Source: Cyclobacterium marinum DSM 745
GTDB lineage: Bacteria > Bacteroidota > Bacteroidia > Cytophagales > Cyclobacteriaceae
Assembly: GCF_000222485.1 (NCBI RefSeq)
Contig: NC_015914.1
Span: forward strand, 5,872,001 to 5,936,000
DNA: 64,000 nt
Direction: 5' to 3'
Part shown: one piece after another, positions 45,198 through 54,408 of the stretch
Position numbering within the stretch: position 1 is the stretch's first letter
Layout: each line of letters starts with the position of its first letter
Program-made: the position numbers and the translations under genes
The notes under the pieces: generated by a model
What the model saw: the letters and a program-made list of their open reading frames with translations, nothing else
Told to the model about the DNA's origin: nothing
The model's database searches: none

Positions 45198-46838
45198 ATG
45201 AAAGCATCAGATTTATTTGTAAAAGCACTTGAAAAGGAAGGTGTAGAATATATTTTTGGCCTTCCGGGTGAGGAAAATCTAGACATTCTAGAATCGCTTA
45301 CCCGCTCTAAAATCAAACTGATTTTAACCAGACATGAACAAGGCGCCGGTTTTATGGCGGCCACTTATGGTAGACTCACCGGAAAACCCGGGGTTTGCAT
45401 GTCTACCCTAGGCCCCGGAGCAACAAACTTATTCACTCCGGGAGCCTATGCTCAATTAGGAGCCATGCCTATGCTAATGATAACAGGCCAAAAACCAATA
45501 AAGAAAAGTAAGCAGGCTCGGTTTCAAATAATTGATGTAGTGGATATGATGCGGCCGATCACCAAGTACACCAAACAGATTGTTGATGGCAATGTAATCG
45601 CCTCCAATGTACGTGAGGCTTTTCGAAAAGCTACTGAAGAAAGGCCGGGTGCGGTACATTTAGAGCTCCCGGAAGACATTGCGCAAGAGAATGTAGAAGA
45701 CCATGTATTTGAAGTTGTAGACTATATGTTGCCAAAATCTGATGATGAAGCCATCCGGGCAGCTGCAAAAATGATTGGGAATGCAAAAATGCCACTATTG
45801 CTAATCGGAGCTGGAGCCAATAGGAAGGTTACTTGTCAAGCCCTTGCCTCGTTTGTAGATACAACGGGAATCTATTTTTTCACTACGCAAATGGGCAAAG
45901 GGGTAATTGATGAAAGACATCCAAAATACCTGGGCACAGCGGCACTCTCCTCTCATGATTTTGTCCATGCTGCCATCGATGAATCGGATTTAATAATCAA
46001 TGTTGGACATGACGTAATTGAAAAACCACCATTTTTTATGAAACAGGGAGGTAAAAAAGTTATTCATGTGAATTTTTCTCCTGCAGAAGTCGATCCCGTT
46101 TATTTCCCGCAACTAAACGTTGTTGGTGACATTACCGATTCTGTCGAAAAACTTGCCAAAGCAATAAAACCTTCAGAGAGCTGGAACTTTGATTTTTATA
46201 AAAAAGTAAAGACAGAAGTATCCGAACACTTGGGAAAATATTTTGAAGATGAACGCTTTCCTACCTTACCCCAGCGATTGGTAAATTTGTTAAGAAATAA
46301 ACTAGGTGAAAAGGATGTAATAACCTTGGACAATGGGGTTTATAAAATTTGGTTTGCCAGAAACTATACTTGTTATCATCCCAACACATTATTGCTTGAC
46401 AATGCTTTGGCAACCATGGGTGCCGGCTTACCTTCAGCCATGTGTGTCAATTTACTATATCCTGATAAAAAAGTAGTCGCCATCTGTGGGGATGGTGGTT
46501 TTATGATGAACTCACAAGAGTTGGAAACTGCCGTACGCTTAGGGTTAAATATGGTAGTAATTATTTTGAATGATGAATCCTATGGAATGATCAAATGGAA
46601 GCAGGAAGATATGGGCTTTAAGGATTTTGGTTTAGACTTCAAAAATCCTGACTTTGTTCAATATGCAAATAGCTATGGAGCCCATGGCTACCGACCGGAA
46701 AGTGACAAGGATTTGCAGGAAATTCTTGACAAATCACTCAATAGCTCGGGAGTTCATGTTATTGACTTAAAGGTTGATTATTCTTTAAACCACCCGATTT
46801 TAAATGTAATGTTGAAAGAAAAAACATCCAAACTATGA
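45198..46838 (+). CDS. Thiamine pyrophosphate enzyme, acetolactate synthase-like
   Basis: 546 residues with the three-domain layout of the ALS/pyruvate oxidase family: N-terminal PYR domain with catalytic Glu in TRHEQGAGFMA and CMSTLGPGATNL, a central domain, and a C-terminal PP domain with the GDGG motif (431-434) and NDESYGMIKWKQ. It binds TPP and Mg2+. No regulatory ACT-type small subunit gene follows, which argues against the biosynthetic branched-chain enzyme and for a catabolic carboligase or decarboxylase. Its stop overlaps the start of an aldehyde dehydrogenase gene by 4 bp (ATGA), so the products probably act in sequence, perhaps an aldehyde released here and oxidised next. Confidence 0.88.
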   Translation: MKASDLFVKALEKEGVEYIFGLPGEENLDILESLTRSKIKLILTRHEQGAGFMAATYGRLTGKPGVCMSTLGPGATNLFTPGAYAQLGAMPMLMITGQKPIKKSKQARFQIIDVVDMMRPITKYTKQIVDGNVIASNVREAFRKATEERPGAVHLELPEDIAQENVEDHVFEVVDYMLPKSDDEAIRAAAKMIGNAKMPLLLIGAGANRKVTCQALASFVDTTGIYFFTTQMGKGVIDERHPKYLGTAALSSHDFVHAAIDESDLIINVGHDVIEKPPFFMKQGGKKVIHVNFSPAEVDPVYFPQLNVVGDITDSVEKLAKAIKPSESWNFDFYKKVKTEVSEHLGKYFEDERFPTLPQRLVNLLRNKLGEKDVITLDNGVYKIWFARNYTCYHPNTLLLDNALATMGAGLPSAMCVNLLYPDKKVVAICGDGGFMMNSQELETAVRLGLNMVVIILNDESYGMIKWKQEDMGFKDFGLDFKNPDFVQYANSYGAHGYRPESDKDLQEILDKSLNSSGVHVIDLKVDYSLNHPILNVMLKEKTSKL

Positions 46839-48232
46839 ATGACCAATTAAAAGTTTATGCTCCTTTTGATAGAACACTTATAGGCACCTTGCCAATGGCA
46901 GGTGTTGATGAGTTGGAGCAAAAAATAGCGACAGCACATGACTTATTTCAGGACAGGGATCAGTGGATTCCTGCCTACAAAAGAATTGCTATTTTAGAAA
47001 AAGCGAGAGCTTTGATGGAGGACAAAATAGAAGACTTAACCAAAATAGCTGCCCAAGAAGGGGGAAAACCCTATCAGGATTCTATGGTTGAGGTAAAAAG
47101 AGCCATAAATGGGCTAAAAATTGCTACAGAGGAAATCTCTCATATGAAAGGCGGACAAATCCCAATGGGAATTACTGAATCTTCAATAAATAGATTGGCC
47201 TTTACCATTCGTGAGCCCATAGGGGTAGTTGCTTCTTTATCCGCCTTTAATCACCCCTTGAACCTAATCGTTCATCAAGTAATCACTGCTTTTGCTGCAG
47301 GATGTCCCGTAATCGTAAAACCGGCAAGTAAGACACCTTATTCTTGCATGGCACTTGTAGAAATTCTTAAAGAAGCAGGCGTTCCGGAAGGTTGGGTTCA
47401 GTCTATCCATTGTAGCAATGAACTTTCAGAAAAGTTAGTGGGAGATCCACGAATTAATTTTCTATCCTTTATTGGTTCTGCCAAAGTAGGCTGGTCATTG
47501 AAATCTAAAATGGCTCCGGGAACCAGATGTGCGCTAGAACATGGAGGTGCTGCCCCTGTAATTGTTGAAAAGGATTCGCCATTTGAAGAAATGTTGCCAT
47601 TACTGGTTAAAGGTGGCTTTTACCATGCCGGCCAAGTATGTGTCTCTGTTCAAAAAGTCTTTGCCCATAATTCCATAGCAGAGAAACTTGCCAATGACAT
47701 AGCAGCTGAAGCAAAAAAATTAAAAGTTGGTAACCCACTCTCAGAAGACACGGAGGTAGGTCCCCTCATTGAAACCGAAGAAGTTGATCGAGTCGATGAA
47801 TGGGTAAAAGAAGCCATTTCCGGAGGTGCTAAACTATTATGCGGAGGCAAGAAAATCAGTGACACTTGTTATGAGCCTACCGTTTTACTTAATCCTTCAA
47901 ATGAAGCCAAAATCTCCCAACAAGAAGTCTTTGGTCCCGTTGTTTGCGTTTATGCCTATGAGGAAAGAGAAGAAGCCATTGCTTTAGCCAACAGTCTGGA
48001 ATTTCATTTTCAAGCAGCAGTGTTTACCAAGGATTTGGACATTGCCCTAGATACTGTCCAAAAATTAAATGCTACTGCAGTGATGGTAAATGACCATACA
48101 GCTTTTCGAGTAGATTGGATGCCTTTTGGAGGCCGAGATGCCTCAGGAGAAGGAATGGGAGGAATCCCCTACTCAATGCATGAAATGACTCGAGAAAAAT
48201 TAATGGTTTTTAAGAGCAAGTACTTACCATAA
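46835..48232 (+). CDS. Aldehyde dehydrogenase family protein
   Basis: 465 residues, shorter than BetB. It has VVASLSAFNHPLNLIVHQV, KPASKTPYSC, catalytic Glu in CALEHGGAAPVIV and nucleophile C269 in HAGQVCVSVQ, all as expected. The start ATG overlaps the stop of the TPP enzyme gene, showing tight coupling. The family includes lactaldehyde, succinate semialdehyde and phosphonoacetaldehyde dehydrogenases; I cannot pick one. It is the last gene before the terminator at 48256. Confidence 0.88.
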   Translation: MNDQLKVYAPFDRTLIGTLPMAGVDELEQKIATAHDLFQDRDQWIPAYKRIAILEKARALMEDKIEDLTKIAAQEGGKPYQDSMVEVKRAINGLKIATEEISHMKGGQIPMGITESSINRLAFTIREPIGVVASLSAFNHPLNLIVHQVITAFAAGCPVIVKPASKTPYSCMALVEILKEAGVPEGWVQSIHCSNELSEKLVGDPRINFLSFIGSAKVGWSLKSKMAPGTRCALEHGGAAPVIVEKDSPFEEMLPLLVKGGFYHAGQVCVSVQKVFAHNSIAEKLANDIAAEAKKLKVGNPLSEDTEVGPLIETEEVDRVDEWVKEAISGGAKLLCGGKKISDTCYEPTVLLNPSNEAKISQQEVFGPVVCVYAYEEREEAIALANSLEFHFQAAVFTKDLDIALDTVQKLNATAVMVNDHTAFRVDWMPFGGRDASGEGMGGIPYSMHEMTREKLMVFKSKYLP

Positions 48233-48255
48233 TCTTTCCCAGATTATCAATTTTT

Positions 48256-48289
48256 AAGCTTTTCAATAGTATTGGAAAGCTTTTTTTTT
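48256..48289 (+). terminator. Terminator closing the choline/TPP gene run
   Basis: An 11-bp stem (48256-48266 with 48272-48282, one G-U pair) with a 5-nt loop and a run of T to 48289. Confidence 0.88.
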
Positions 48290-48320
48290 GCCCTAAGCAG
48301 GATTAGTTAATAATCTGGCC

Positions 48321-48348
48321 TAAACCCGAAATATGCAATAGACATTCT
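48321..48348. repeat. 28-bp dispersed repeat, copy B
   Basis: Matches 35572-35599 at 25 of 28 bases in the same orientation. Similarity fades on both sides. Confidence 0.6.
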
Positions 48349-48531
48349 ATTACCTGATGGAATCCCTTCAAAAACAATCCCATCGTTGTTATTTTAGACT
48401 TTAATACCTACTGTCCCAAAAAGTGTGTCAGGGCCGAGAATTCCGATTACCTAATACGGATTAAAAAAGATTTTTTGTTTGAAAGTAAATAATATGATAT
48501 TTTAGAGCAGGCACCAAAATTAATACTCCAT

Positions 48532-49128
48532 ATGAGCCCTGAGGTCAATTTTTATTTCAATAAATCCAAAAAATGGCAAAAAGAACTAAATTTATTAAGG
48601 AATATAATCCTTGAGTTCCCCCTTTCTGAAGAATTAAAATGGGGCGTGCCATGTTATACTTGGCCTTCGGATTCTACATCTAAAAGGAGTAATATCCTTT
48701 TAATCCATGAGTTTAAAGAATATTGTGCCCTATTGTTTTTTAAAGGAGTACTTTTAAAGGATCCGGATAAAAAACTTGTGCAGCAAACTGAGAATGTGCA
48801 AGCAGCAAGACAATTGCGTTTCACCGGGGAAGATGAGATACGATCAAGTTCCACTTATATCAAGTCACTGATAAACGAAGCCATTTCTGTTGAAGAGGCT
48901 GGATTAAAGGTACCGAAAAGAGACACAAAATCTTATGAAATTGTTGAAGAGTTTCAACTAGCACTGAATAAGGACCAAGATTTACTGAAAGGTTTTCAAA
49001 CCCTTTCTCCCGGAAGGCAAAGAGCTTATTTATTGTTTTTCTCGGCTGCAAAACAATCCAAAACAAGGCATTCCAGAATAGAAAAATATAGGGATAAAAT
49101 ACTTATGGGCTTAGGAATGGATGATTGA
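48532..49128 (+). CDS. YdeI/OmpD-associated family protein (DUF1801 domain)
   Basis: 198 residues. The N-terminal DUF1801 fold is recognised by LSEELKWGVPCYTW and CALLFFKGVLLKDP; the C-terminal bacteriocin-protection (OmdA) segment has LSPGRQRAYLLFFSAAKQSKT followed by a basic helix. It is a soluble cytoplasmic protein with no known enzyme activity. It appears to be a single-gene unit with ~300 bp on each side. The family call rests on memory of the motifs. Confidence 0.85.
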   Translation: MSPEVNFYFNKSKKWQKELNLLRNIILEFPLSEELKWGVPCYTWPSDSTSKRSNILLIHEFKEYCALLFFKGVLLKDPDKKLVQQTENVQAARQLRFTGEDEIRSSSTYIKSLINEAISVEEAGLKVPKRDTKSYEIVEEFQLALNKDQDLLKGFQTLSPGRQRAYLLFFSAAKQSKTRHSRIEKYRDKILMGLGMDD

Positions 49129-49438
49129 TTTGTATAGGCATTTTTTAAAGTCCAGATTTAGTCCCACCAATGCCCCTTTAATTATTCAAATTTCTTTAGG
49201 GAAGGTATAGAAGTTTAGAGCAAGAAGAAAAGTAATTAAGGATTATATAAAAAAATTCAAAAGGTGAAAATAATGATGTATTTTTCAACCTGTTTACAAT
49301 TTAAAGGAAGCTTTTGAGGGTTACCTATTTATTAAAGTAAAAAAATGAAGCCAAGACAATTCCTTATCATTGAGGTGACAGAACGAATTGGGAGCAGAAT
49401 AAAATAGATCTAAAGCCATAAACATATTAACTAAAAAA
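49129..49438. other. Intergenic region without recognised gene
   Basis: 310 bp. An imperfect hairpin around 49262-49293 (aggtgaaaa paired with ttttcaacct, one bulge) is the only structure noticed. No promoter box is clear. Confidence 0.4.
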
Positions 49439-49981
49439 ATGGACAAGAAAATAGCTATCTTAAGGGGGATTAACGTGGGTGGTAAAAGGAAAATATTGAT
49501 GGTTGACCTAAAATCCTTATTTGAAGATTTAGGGTATAAGGAGATTTCAACTTATATACAAAGTGGTAATGTTATCTTTAAATCAGCAGAAAAAGCAGAT
49601 GAATTGAAAATTGCAAATAGCATTGAAAAGGCCATCGAGGAAAAATTTGGATTTGAGGTACCGGTAATAGTAAGAACAGCCGAAAATTTACAAAAAACAT
49701 TATCGAATAATCCTTTTTCTAAAGGCGATCAAGAAGATATTGCCCCTCTACATATTACCTTCTTAGCTCAGGAGCCGGCAGAAGAAAATCTCATTAAAAT
49801 AAAAGTCTTAGATTTTTCACCAGACAAATTTAAAATTGAGGGAAAGGATGTCTTTATATATTGTGAAGGGAAATACCATCAATCCAAATTGACCAATAAC
49901 TTTTTTGAAAGTAAACTGAAAGTTAAAGCTACCACCAGAAATCTTAAAACCGTAAGGAAACTCTGCGAATTAAGTCAATAA
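49439..49981 (+). CDS. DUF1697 domain-containing protein
   Basis: 180 residues. The N-terminal signature ILRGINVGGKRKILM and STYIQSGNVIFKS is that of DUF1697, and the later PLHITFLAQEP and YCEGKYHQSKLTNN also fit, with TTRNLKTVRKLCEL at the end. The family is soluble and of unknown function. It stands alone between two non-coding stretches. Confidence 0.92.
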   Translation: MDKKIAILRGINVGGKRKILMVDLKSLFEDLGYKEISTYIQSGNVIFKSAEKADELKIANSIEKAIEEKFGFEVPVIVRTAENLQKTLSNNPFSKGDQEDIAPLHITFLAQEPAEENLIKIKVLDFSPDKFKIEGKDVFIYCEGKYHQSKLTNNFFESKLKVKATTRNLKTVRKLCELSQ

Positions 49982-50169
49982 ATCAGCTAATTGAGAAAGA
50001 GTACCATTCATTTTCTTCTACTTAGCCAAATTTCAGCCTCCTAATTTTGAGGTGAACCTACCAAAAACAAAAAAAAGTAAATACACCCCTTCAAGATCAA
50101 CCTTTTTCATTAAGAGATTATGACCTCCAATGAATCGTAAACTTCCAAAATATAAACCTTTACCTGACC

Positions 50170-50985
50170 ATGAAAAAATTATTCTTTATTCTATTATTTG
50201 CATTCTCAATTTCAACCATTTATGCTCAGGAAATCATTTACGAACAGTTAACAAACCTGCCATATTATGGAGAGAAAGTTAGGAAAACAGATGGTTATTT
50301 ATCAGATCGCTGTGTGTTGGACATCTATTATCCAAAAAACACCAAAGATTTTGCTACTATAGTCTGGTTTCATGGAGGAGGTATCACCGGAGGTGAAAAA
50401 GAGATTCCGGTAGCTTTAAAAGATCAAGGCTTTGCAATAATTGGCGTTAACTATCGATTATCTCCAAATGTAAAAGCCCCTGCCTACATCGAAGATGCTG
50501 CAGCTGCCATTGCATGGACATTCAATAACATTGATGAGTATGGAGGAGATCCCACAAAAATATTCATTTCCGGACACAGTGCAGGGGGTTACTTGGCCAG
50601 TATGGTTGGTTTAGACAAGTCATACCTACAAACTCATGGAATTGATGCCAACAATATTGCCGGATTGATCCCTTTTAGCGGGCATGCTATTACTCATTTT
50701 ACTGTCCGTAAAGAGCAGGGCATTCCGGGCGAGCAACCAACAATTGATAAATATGCTCCCTTATATCATGTCCGGGAAGATGCTCCCCCACTTTTACTCA
50801 TTACAGGCGATCGAGAACTTGAACTTTTAGGGCGATATGAAGAAAATGCTTATCTAATGCGCATGATGAAAGTGGCGGGGCATAAGGAAACTGTACTCTA
50901 CGAAATGGATGGATATGGACACGGAATGACACATCCTGCCTTTCCATTGCTTATCAAAGAAGTGAAAAGAATATTAGTAAATTAA
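50170..50985 (+). CDS. Exported alpha/beta hydrolase (esterase-like)
   Basis: 271 residues with a signal peptide (1-19, FSISTIYAQ). The alpha/beta hydrolase fold is clear: oxyanion motif WFHGGG (66-71), nucleophile S137 in ISGHSAGGY, the acid in LITGDREL and the His in GYGHGM. It resembles carboxylesterases and feruloyl-esterase-like hydrolases that remove acyl groups from glycans. The substrate is unknown. It is not in an obvious operon; the methyltransferase gene starts 58 bp after it. Confidence 0.9.
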   Translation: MKKLFFILLFAFSISTIYAQEIIYEQLTNLPYYGEKVRKTDGYLSDRCVLDIYYPKNTKDFATIVWFHGGGITGGEKEIPVALKDQGFAIIGVNYRLSPNVKAPAYIEDAAAAIAWTFNNIDEYGGDPTKIFISGHSAGGYLASMVGLDKSYLQTHGIDANNIAGLIPFSGHAITHFTVRKEQGIPGEQPTIDKYAPLYHVREDAPPLLLITGDRELELLGRYEENAYLMRMMKVAGHKETVLYEMDGYGHGMTHPAFPLLIKEVKRILVN

Positions 50986-51043
50986 GCCTAAAAAGGTTTT
51001 TACAAATCAAATCACTACAAATTATTGAATAATAGCAAAGCTT

Positions 51044-51625
51044 ATGGACCAATCACAAATTACGGATATACCCGAATTGTATTCAAACATTCAATCCAAA
51101 GCCAAGGAGATTGGATTTACTATGCCTTCGGACCTTTACATAGGGAGCTTATTGAAAACCCTTATCTCATCCCGTAAAAATGCCAATATCTTAGAAATTG
51201 GCACTGGGGCCGGATTGTCTTTGGCGTGGATGTTGGAAGGTTTATCTGTGGGTTCATCCCTGACCAGCATAGATAATGATCCAACTTTGACTAAAATTGC
51301 AACTGACTTTTTTGGTGAAGATCCTAGGCTTTCTTTACTATGTGAAGATGGGGGGAAATGGATAGAAAATTATGAGGGACCACCATTTGATTTAATCTTT
51401 GCAGATGCCTGGCCTGGTAAATACAGCCATATCGATGAAACATTAGCCATTGTTAAGCTTGGGGGATTTTATATCATTGATGACATGAACCCTCAAAAAA
51501 ACTGGCCTTTAGGACATGCTGAAAAAGCAGAAAAGCTCGTTCAGATTCTAGAGGAAAGAAAAGATTTCAACCTTACAAAAATGAATTGGTCAACAGGTGT
51601 AATTCTTATGACCAAAATAAAATAA
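51044..51625 (+). CDS. Class I SAM-dependent O-methyltransferase-like protein
   Basis: 193 residues. SAM-binding motif I is NILEIGTGAGLSLAW, motif II-like acid in LTSIDNDP, and LIFADAWPGKYSHIDE is the metal/catechol-type loop of the O-methyltransferase_3 family. The core is complete. The methyl acceptor is unknown. It follows the hydrolase gene closely and could be co-transcribed. Confidence 0.85.
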   Translation: MDQSQITDIPELYSNIQSKAKEIGFTMPSDLYIGSLLKTLISSRKNANILEIGTGAGLSLAWMLEGLSVGSSLTSIDNDPTLTKIATDFFGEDPRLSLLCEDGGKWIENYEGPPFDLIFADAWPGKYSHIDETLAIVKLGGFYIIDDMNPQKNWPLGHAEKAEKLVQILEERKDFNLTKMNWSTGVILMTKIK

Positions 51626-51762
51626 AAACCTTGCCTCACCTTTACTTAATAATATTCCAATTCAGGCTATCAATATTATTTCGGTAAAATGGAGGCATTA
51701 TAATTTGAAAATCGTAAATAGCATAAAAAATCACCCTTCATTCAATTAACCACATTCATACA

Positions 51763-52221
51763 ATGGCCTTACCAAATATTTTCGATAAAAATGTCACCGA
51801 TCAATTAATCATCAGGATCGATAAATTAAAAGCTGACAGCCAACCGGGATGGGGTAAAATGACTGCACCACAAATGCTTGCCCATTGCAACGTCACCTAT
51901 GAAATGGTATACACAGACAAACATCCAAAGCCAAATTTCTTCATGAAATTTATTTTAAAGCTGTTTGTGAAAAATATTGTGGTAGGTGAAAAACCTTACA
52001 AACGCAACTCCCAAACAGCACCTGCTTTCCTAATCACTGATACCAGAGATTTTGAGAAAGAACGAAAGAGACTTATTGATTATCTGAATCAAACTCAGGC
52101 TTTGGGTGAAAAAAACTTTGATAATAAAGAATCCAATTCTTTTGGTAAGCTAAGCATAAAAGAGTGGAACAACATGTTTTACAAACACCTTGACCATCAT
52201 TTGACACAATTCGGAGTATAG
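51763..52221 (+). CDS. DUF1569/DinB-superfamily protein
   Basis: 152 residues. The DinB-like four-helix pattern has the spaced His of this group: WGKMTAPQMLAHCNVTYEMV near the start and MFYKHLDHHLTQFGV at the end. Such proteins bind a divalent metal; in some relatives they transfer thiols. The function here is unknown. The family call is from motif memory. Confidence 0.82.
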   Translation: MALPNIFDKNVTDQLIIRIDKLKADSQPGWGKMTAPQMLAHCNVTYEMVYTDKHPKPNFFMKFILKLFVKNIVVGEKPYKRNSQTAPAFLITDTRDFEKERKRLIDYLNQTQALGEKNFDNKESNSFGKLSIKEWNNMFYKHLDHHLTQFGV

Positions 52222-52522
52222 TGTTTGTGTCAGAAAACACATGGTTCTATCCTAAATTTTTTAATATCATTTTATTACCCTTGTTTCAAGACCAAAGAAA
52301 ATAGCACATAATAAATTGGGAGATGTATAGTCACCAATGGACTAAATTGCAAAAATCCTTAAAAACCCACAATGCTTCTACCTAGGAATCAATCCATAAA
52401 TAATACCCTGACTACGAAAAAACCAACGCTAAGTGAAACTAAATTCATCGATATAGTTTTAAATCCCACAAGAATAGGTTATTATCGTAGTTGAATTATA
52501 GATTGACCCTAAATTAACCAAT
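52222..52522. other. Intergenic region without recognised gene
   Basis: About 300 bp in which I see no gene, hairpin or clear promoter. Confidence 0.4.
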
Positions 52523-53035
52523 ATGCACCTTTTTAATTATAAGCGAAGGAACCTAGGTTCAGGTATCCACCTTTTAGGTACAATTCTATTAATGGCAAGT
52601 GCTATGGTACTCCTAAGTTCAGTATTTATTGAAGCAGCCGATGACCTACACAAGACCTTGTGGGTTGGCATTAGTGCTTTTTCTGCTGGACTTATCATTA
52701 TCAATACTTACGAAGGCACGCTTATTGATTTGGAAAATAAAAACATCAAGGAATATTTCTCTTTTTGTGGGTTTAAATCCGGGAAATGGAATAAACTACC
52801 TGCTGTAAGAACCATTAAGCTGGTTCCCATTGAAGAAAAAACATCCAATACCCCTAATGGCATAAGTCCTACGATAAATTCTATTAAATTCAGTTATCAA
52901 ATAATAATTTCCTTTTTTCCGAACAATCTAATTTACACCTATTCCTACAACAGTAAATCCGAAGCCAAAAAAAAATATAAATTACTTTTAGATAACCTTT
53001 TAATAGATGAAATTAACGGATCCCTTTCTAAATAA
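52523..53035 (+). CDS. Hypothetical membrane protein
   Basis: 170 residues of no recognised family. Two hydrophobic segments lie at ~15-35 (LLGTILLMASAMVLLSSVF) and ~46-62 (TLWVGISAFSAGLIII), followed by a soluble domain that looks beta-rich with a Lys-rich helical end. This layout, two helices then a PH-like domain, occurs in small membrane proteins of unknown role. It has no close neighbour on its strand. Confidence 0.7.
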   Translation: MHLFNYKRRNLGSGIHLLGTILLMASAMVLLSSVFIEAADDLHKTLWVGISAFSAGLIIINTYEGTLIDLENKNIKEYFSFCGFKSGKWNKLPAVRTIKLVPIEEKTSNTPNGISPTINSIKFSYQIIISFFPNNLIYTYSYNSKSEAKKKYKLLLDNLLIDEINGSLSK

Positions 53036-53189
53036 AGCTTTAGGATAATGGCTTTTTTTACTGGTTAAATAATAAAATATACAGTAAACATGATAGGTAA
53101 CGGTGTTGCTCTTGGTTATTAAATTTCCACCCTCCCATTTATTTTGTCCTTTCCTATAGAATCACTTTTAATGGGGGCAAATAAAGTTA

Positions 53190-54074
53190 TTATTCTTTGT
53201 TTAAGAATGGGTTTTCAACCATGGTCTTTTGAAATATTTCTTCTAGCTCATCTTCTGTTAGGTCTCTATCAAAAACAGCCAATCCCCCAATTTGTCCATT
53301 GAAAAAATTCCCCATGCCTCTGGAAAGCACCACAGCACCAACGGTAAAGTCGGAACCGTTGTCCCCCATTCCATCTTTAAATAAATAAGGGTTCTTAGAA
53401 TGGACCAATCCATCTGGTAATCCTTCAAAACCTTTGGTATTTTTGATAGGCTCAGGAGCCCTTTTCTGAAAATCTCCATCCAAATAGGCCTTTATGTATT
53501 TCCCATCATAACTAAAAGCAATAAAATACCATTTACCCTTGGTAAGTTTTTGCTTACTAGCTGCATAATCACAACTGTAGGGAAAGGGAGGAGTAGGCCC
53601 TCCTGAATATGAAATATGACCACAAACTTGGGAGGCACCATTGTAATGCGGAAGGTCTACAAATAGCCCATATTGCCGTTTGCCACCGTCAGTATATTCG
53701 TTCCACATACCACCAACGAAGCCGGTTTTTCCTTCCCATTTGACCCATGCCATTACTGTTACGCCTTGGTTTTTACCATGTATATTTAAATCAGCAGTTT
53801 TATCATGAGGCAAAGAAAAATATACTTCATTTTCCATAAGCGCAGAATAGCCTGACAGGGGTCCTTCCGGCAAACGTTGAATCTCCCCGTTCATTTCCTT
53901 CAAGGGAAATTCTCCCTTTCCAAAGGCCTTCCTTACCATTCCCCCTTCCTCTTTAAAATCCCAAAGGGCAACAAGACCGTCCATTTCTTGAACAACAGCA
54001 AGATGATTGTCTTCCTTACAGCTCATTAAAAAAAGTATGCCTATAGATAAATATAACACCGGTAAAAAACGCAT
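53190..54074 (-). CDS. LamG/ConA-like domain lipoprotein
   Basis: About 294 residues from the ATG at 54074, giving a lipoprotein signal MRFLPVLYLSIGILFLMSC with C19. The frame is open to 54125, but a good promoter lies between 54098 and 54127, so the longer start would not be transcribed. The mature part is a concanavalin A-like LamG-3 domain (GLVALWDFKEEGG, VTVMAWVKWEGKTGFVGGMW, KWYFIAFSYDGKYIKAYLDG, GQIGGLAVFDRDLTEDELEE). Such domains bind carbohydrate or support cell-surface attachment. It is a single gene, with the large fusion protein encoded divergently. Confidence 0.88.
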   Translation of the reverse strand: MRFLPVLYLSIGILFLMSCKEDNHLAVVQEMDGLVALWDFKEEGGMVRKAFGKGEFPLKEMNGEIQRLPEGPLSGYSALMENEVYFSLPHDKTADLNIHGKNQGVTVMAWVKWEGKTGFVGGMWNEYTDGGKRQYGLFVDLPHYNGASQVCGHISYSGGPTPPFPYSCDYAASKQKLTKGKWYFIAFSYDGKYIKAYLDGDFQKRAPEPIKNTKGFEGLPDGLVHSKNPYLFKDGMGDNGSDFTVGAVVLSRGMGNFFNGQIGGLAVFDRDLTEDELEEIFQKTMVENPFLNKE

Positions 54075-54097
54075 CGCAATTAATTTTTTAATTTGAT

Positions 54098-54127
54098 CAA
54101 ATATAGCAAAGGGATGGTACACCACAA
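54098..54127 (-). promoter_or_regulatory. Bacteroidota-type promoter for the LamG lipoprotein gene
   Basis: On the minus strand TTG (54125-54127), a 19-bp spacer and TATATTTG (54098-54105) match the Bacteroidota -33/-7 pattern TTTG and TAnnTTTG. The start codon follows 24 bp after the -7 box. Confidence 0.65.
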
Positions 54128-54408
54128 GCAGTACATTTTAATTATTGGTCATTACTTCATCTTTTTCTCAAGACACCTTCTACAATAGTAATATTTGGAA
54201 TAAAAAATTTCGATAATGTTTTATCTTTAAGAATTCAAATCCTACACAATATTATTTATATTGATCACTTGTATTGCTCTATTTATAACAAAATAACTTC
54301 TAATGGCAATTTTATAGTTATTGGCTTATCATAAGTTTAAAAAGAAACTAAAGCCATTATGGTGTGATAATCCCCAAAAGTATTTTTAAATCCCAATAAA
54401 CCCACCTC

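Larger units (their letters stand above)
48233..48531. other. Intergenic mosaic with repeat fragments
   Basis: About 300 bp holding the terminator, copy B of the 28-bp dispersed repeat (48321-48348) and, at ~48411-48432, a sequence like the end of an insertion element (ctgtcccaaaaagtgtgtca). No gene is seen. Confidence 0.5.
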
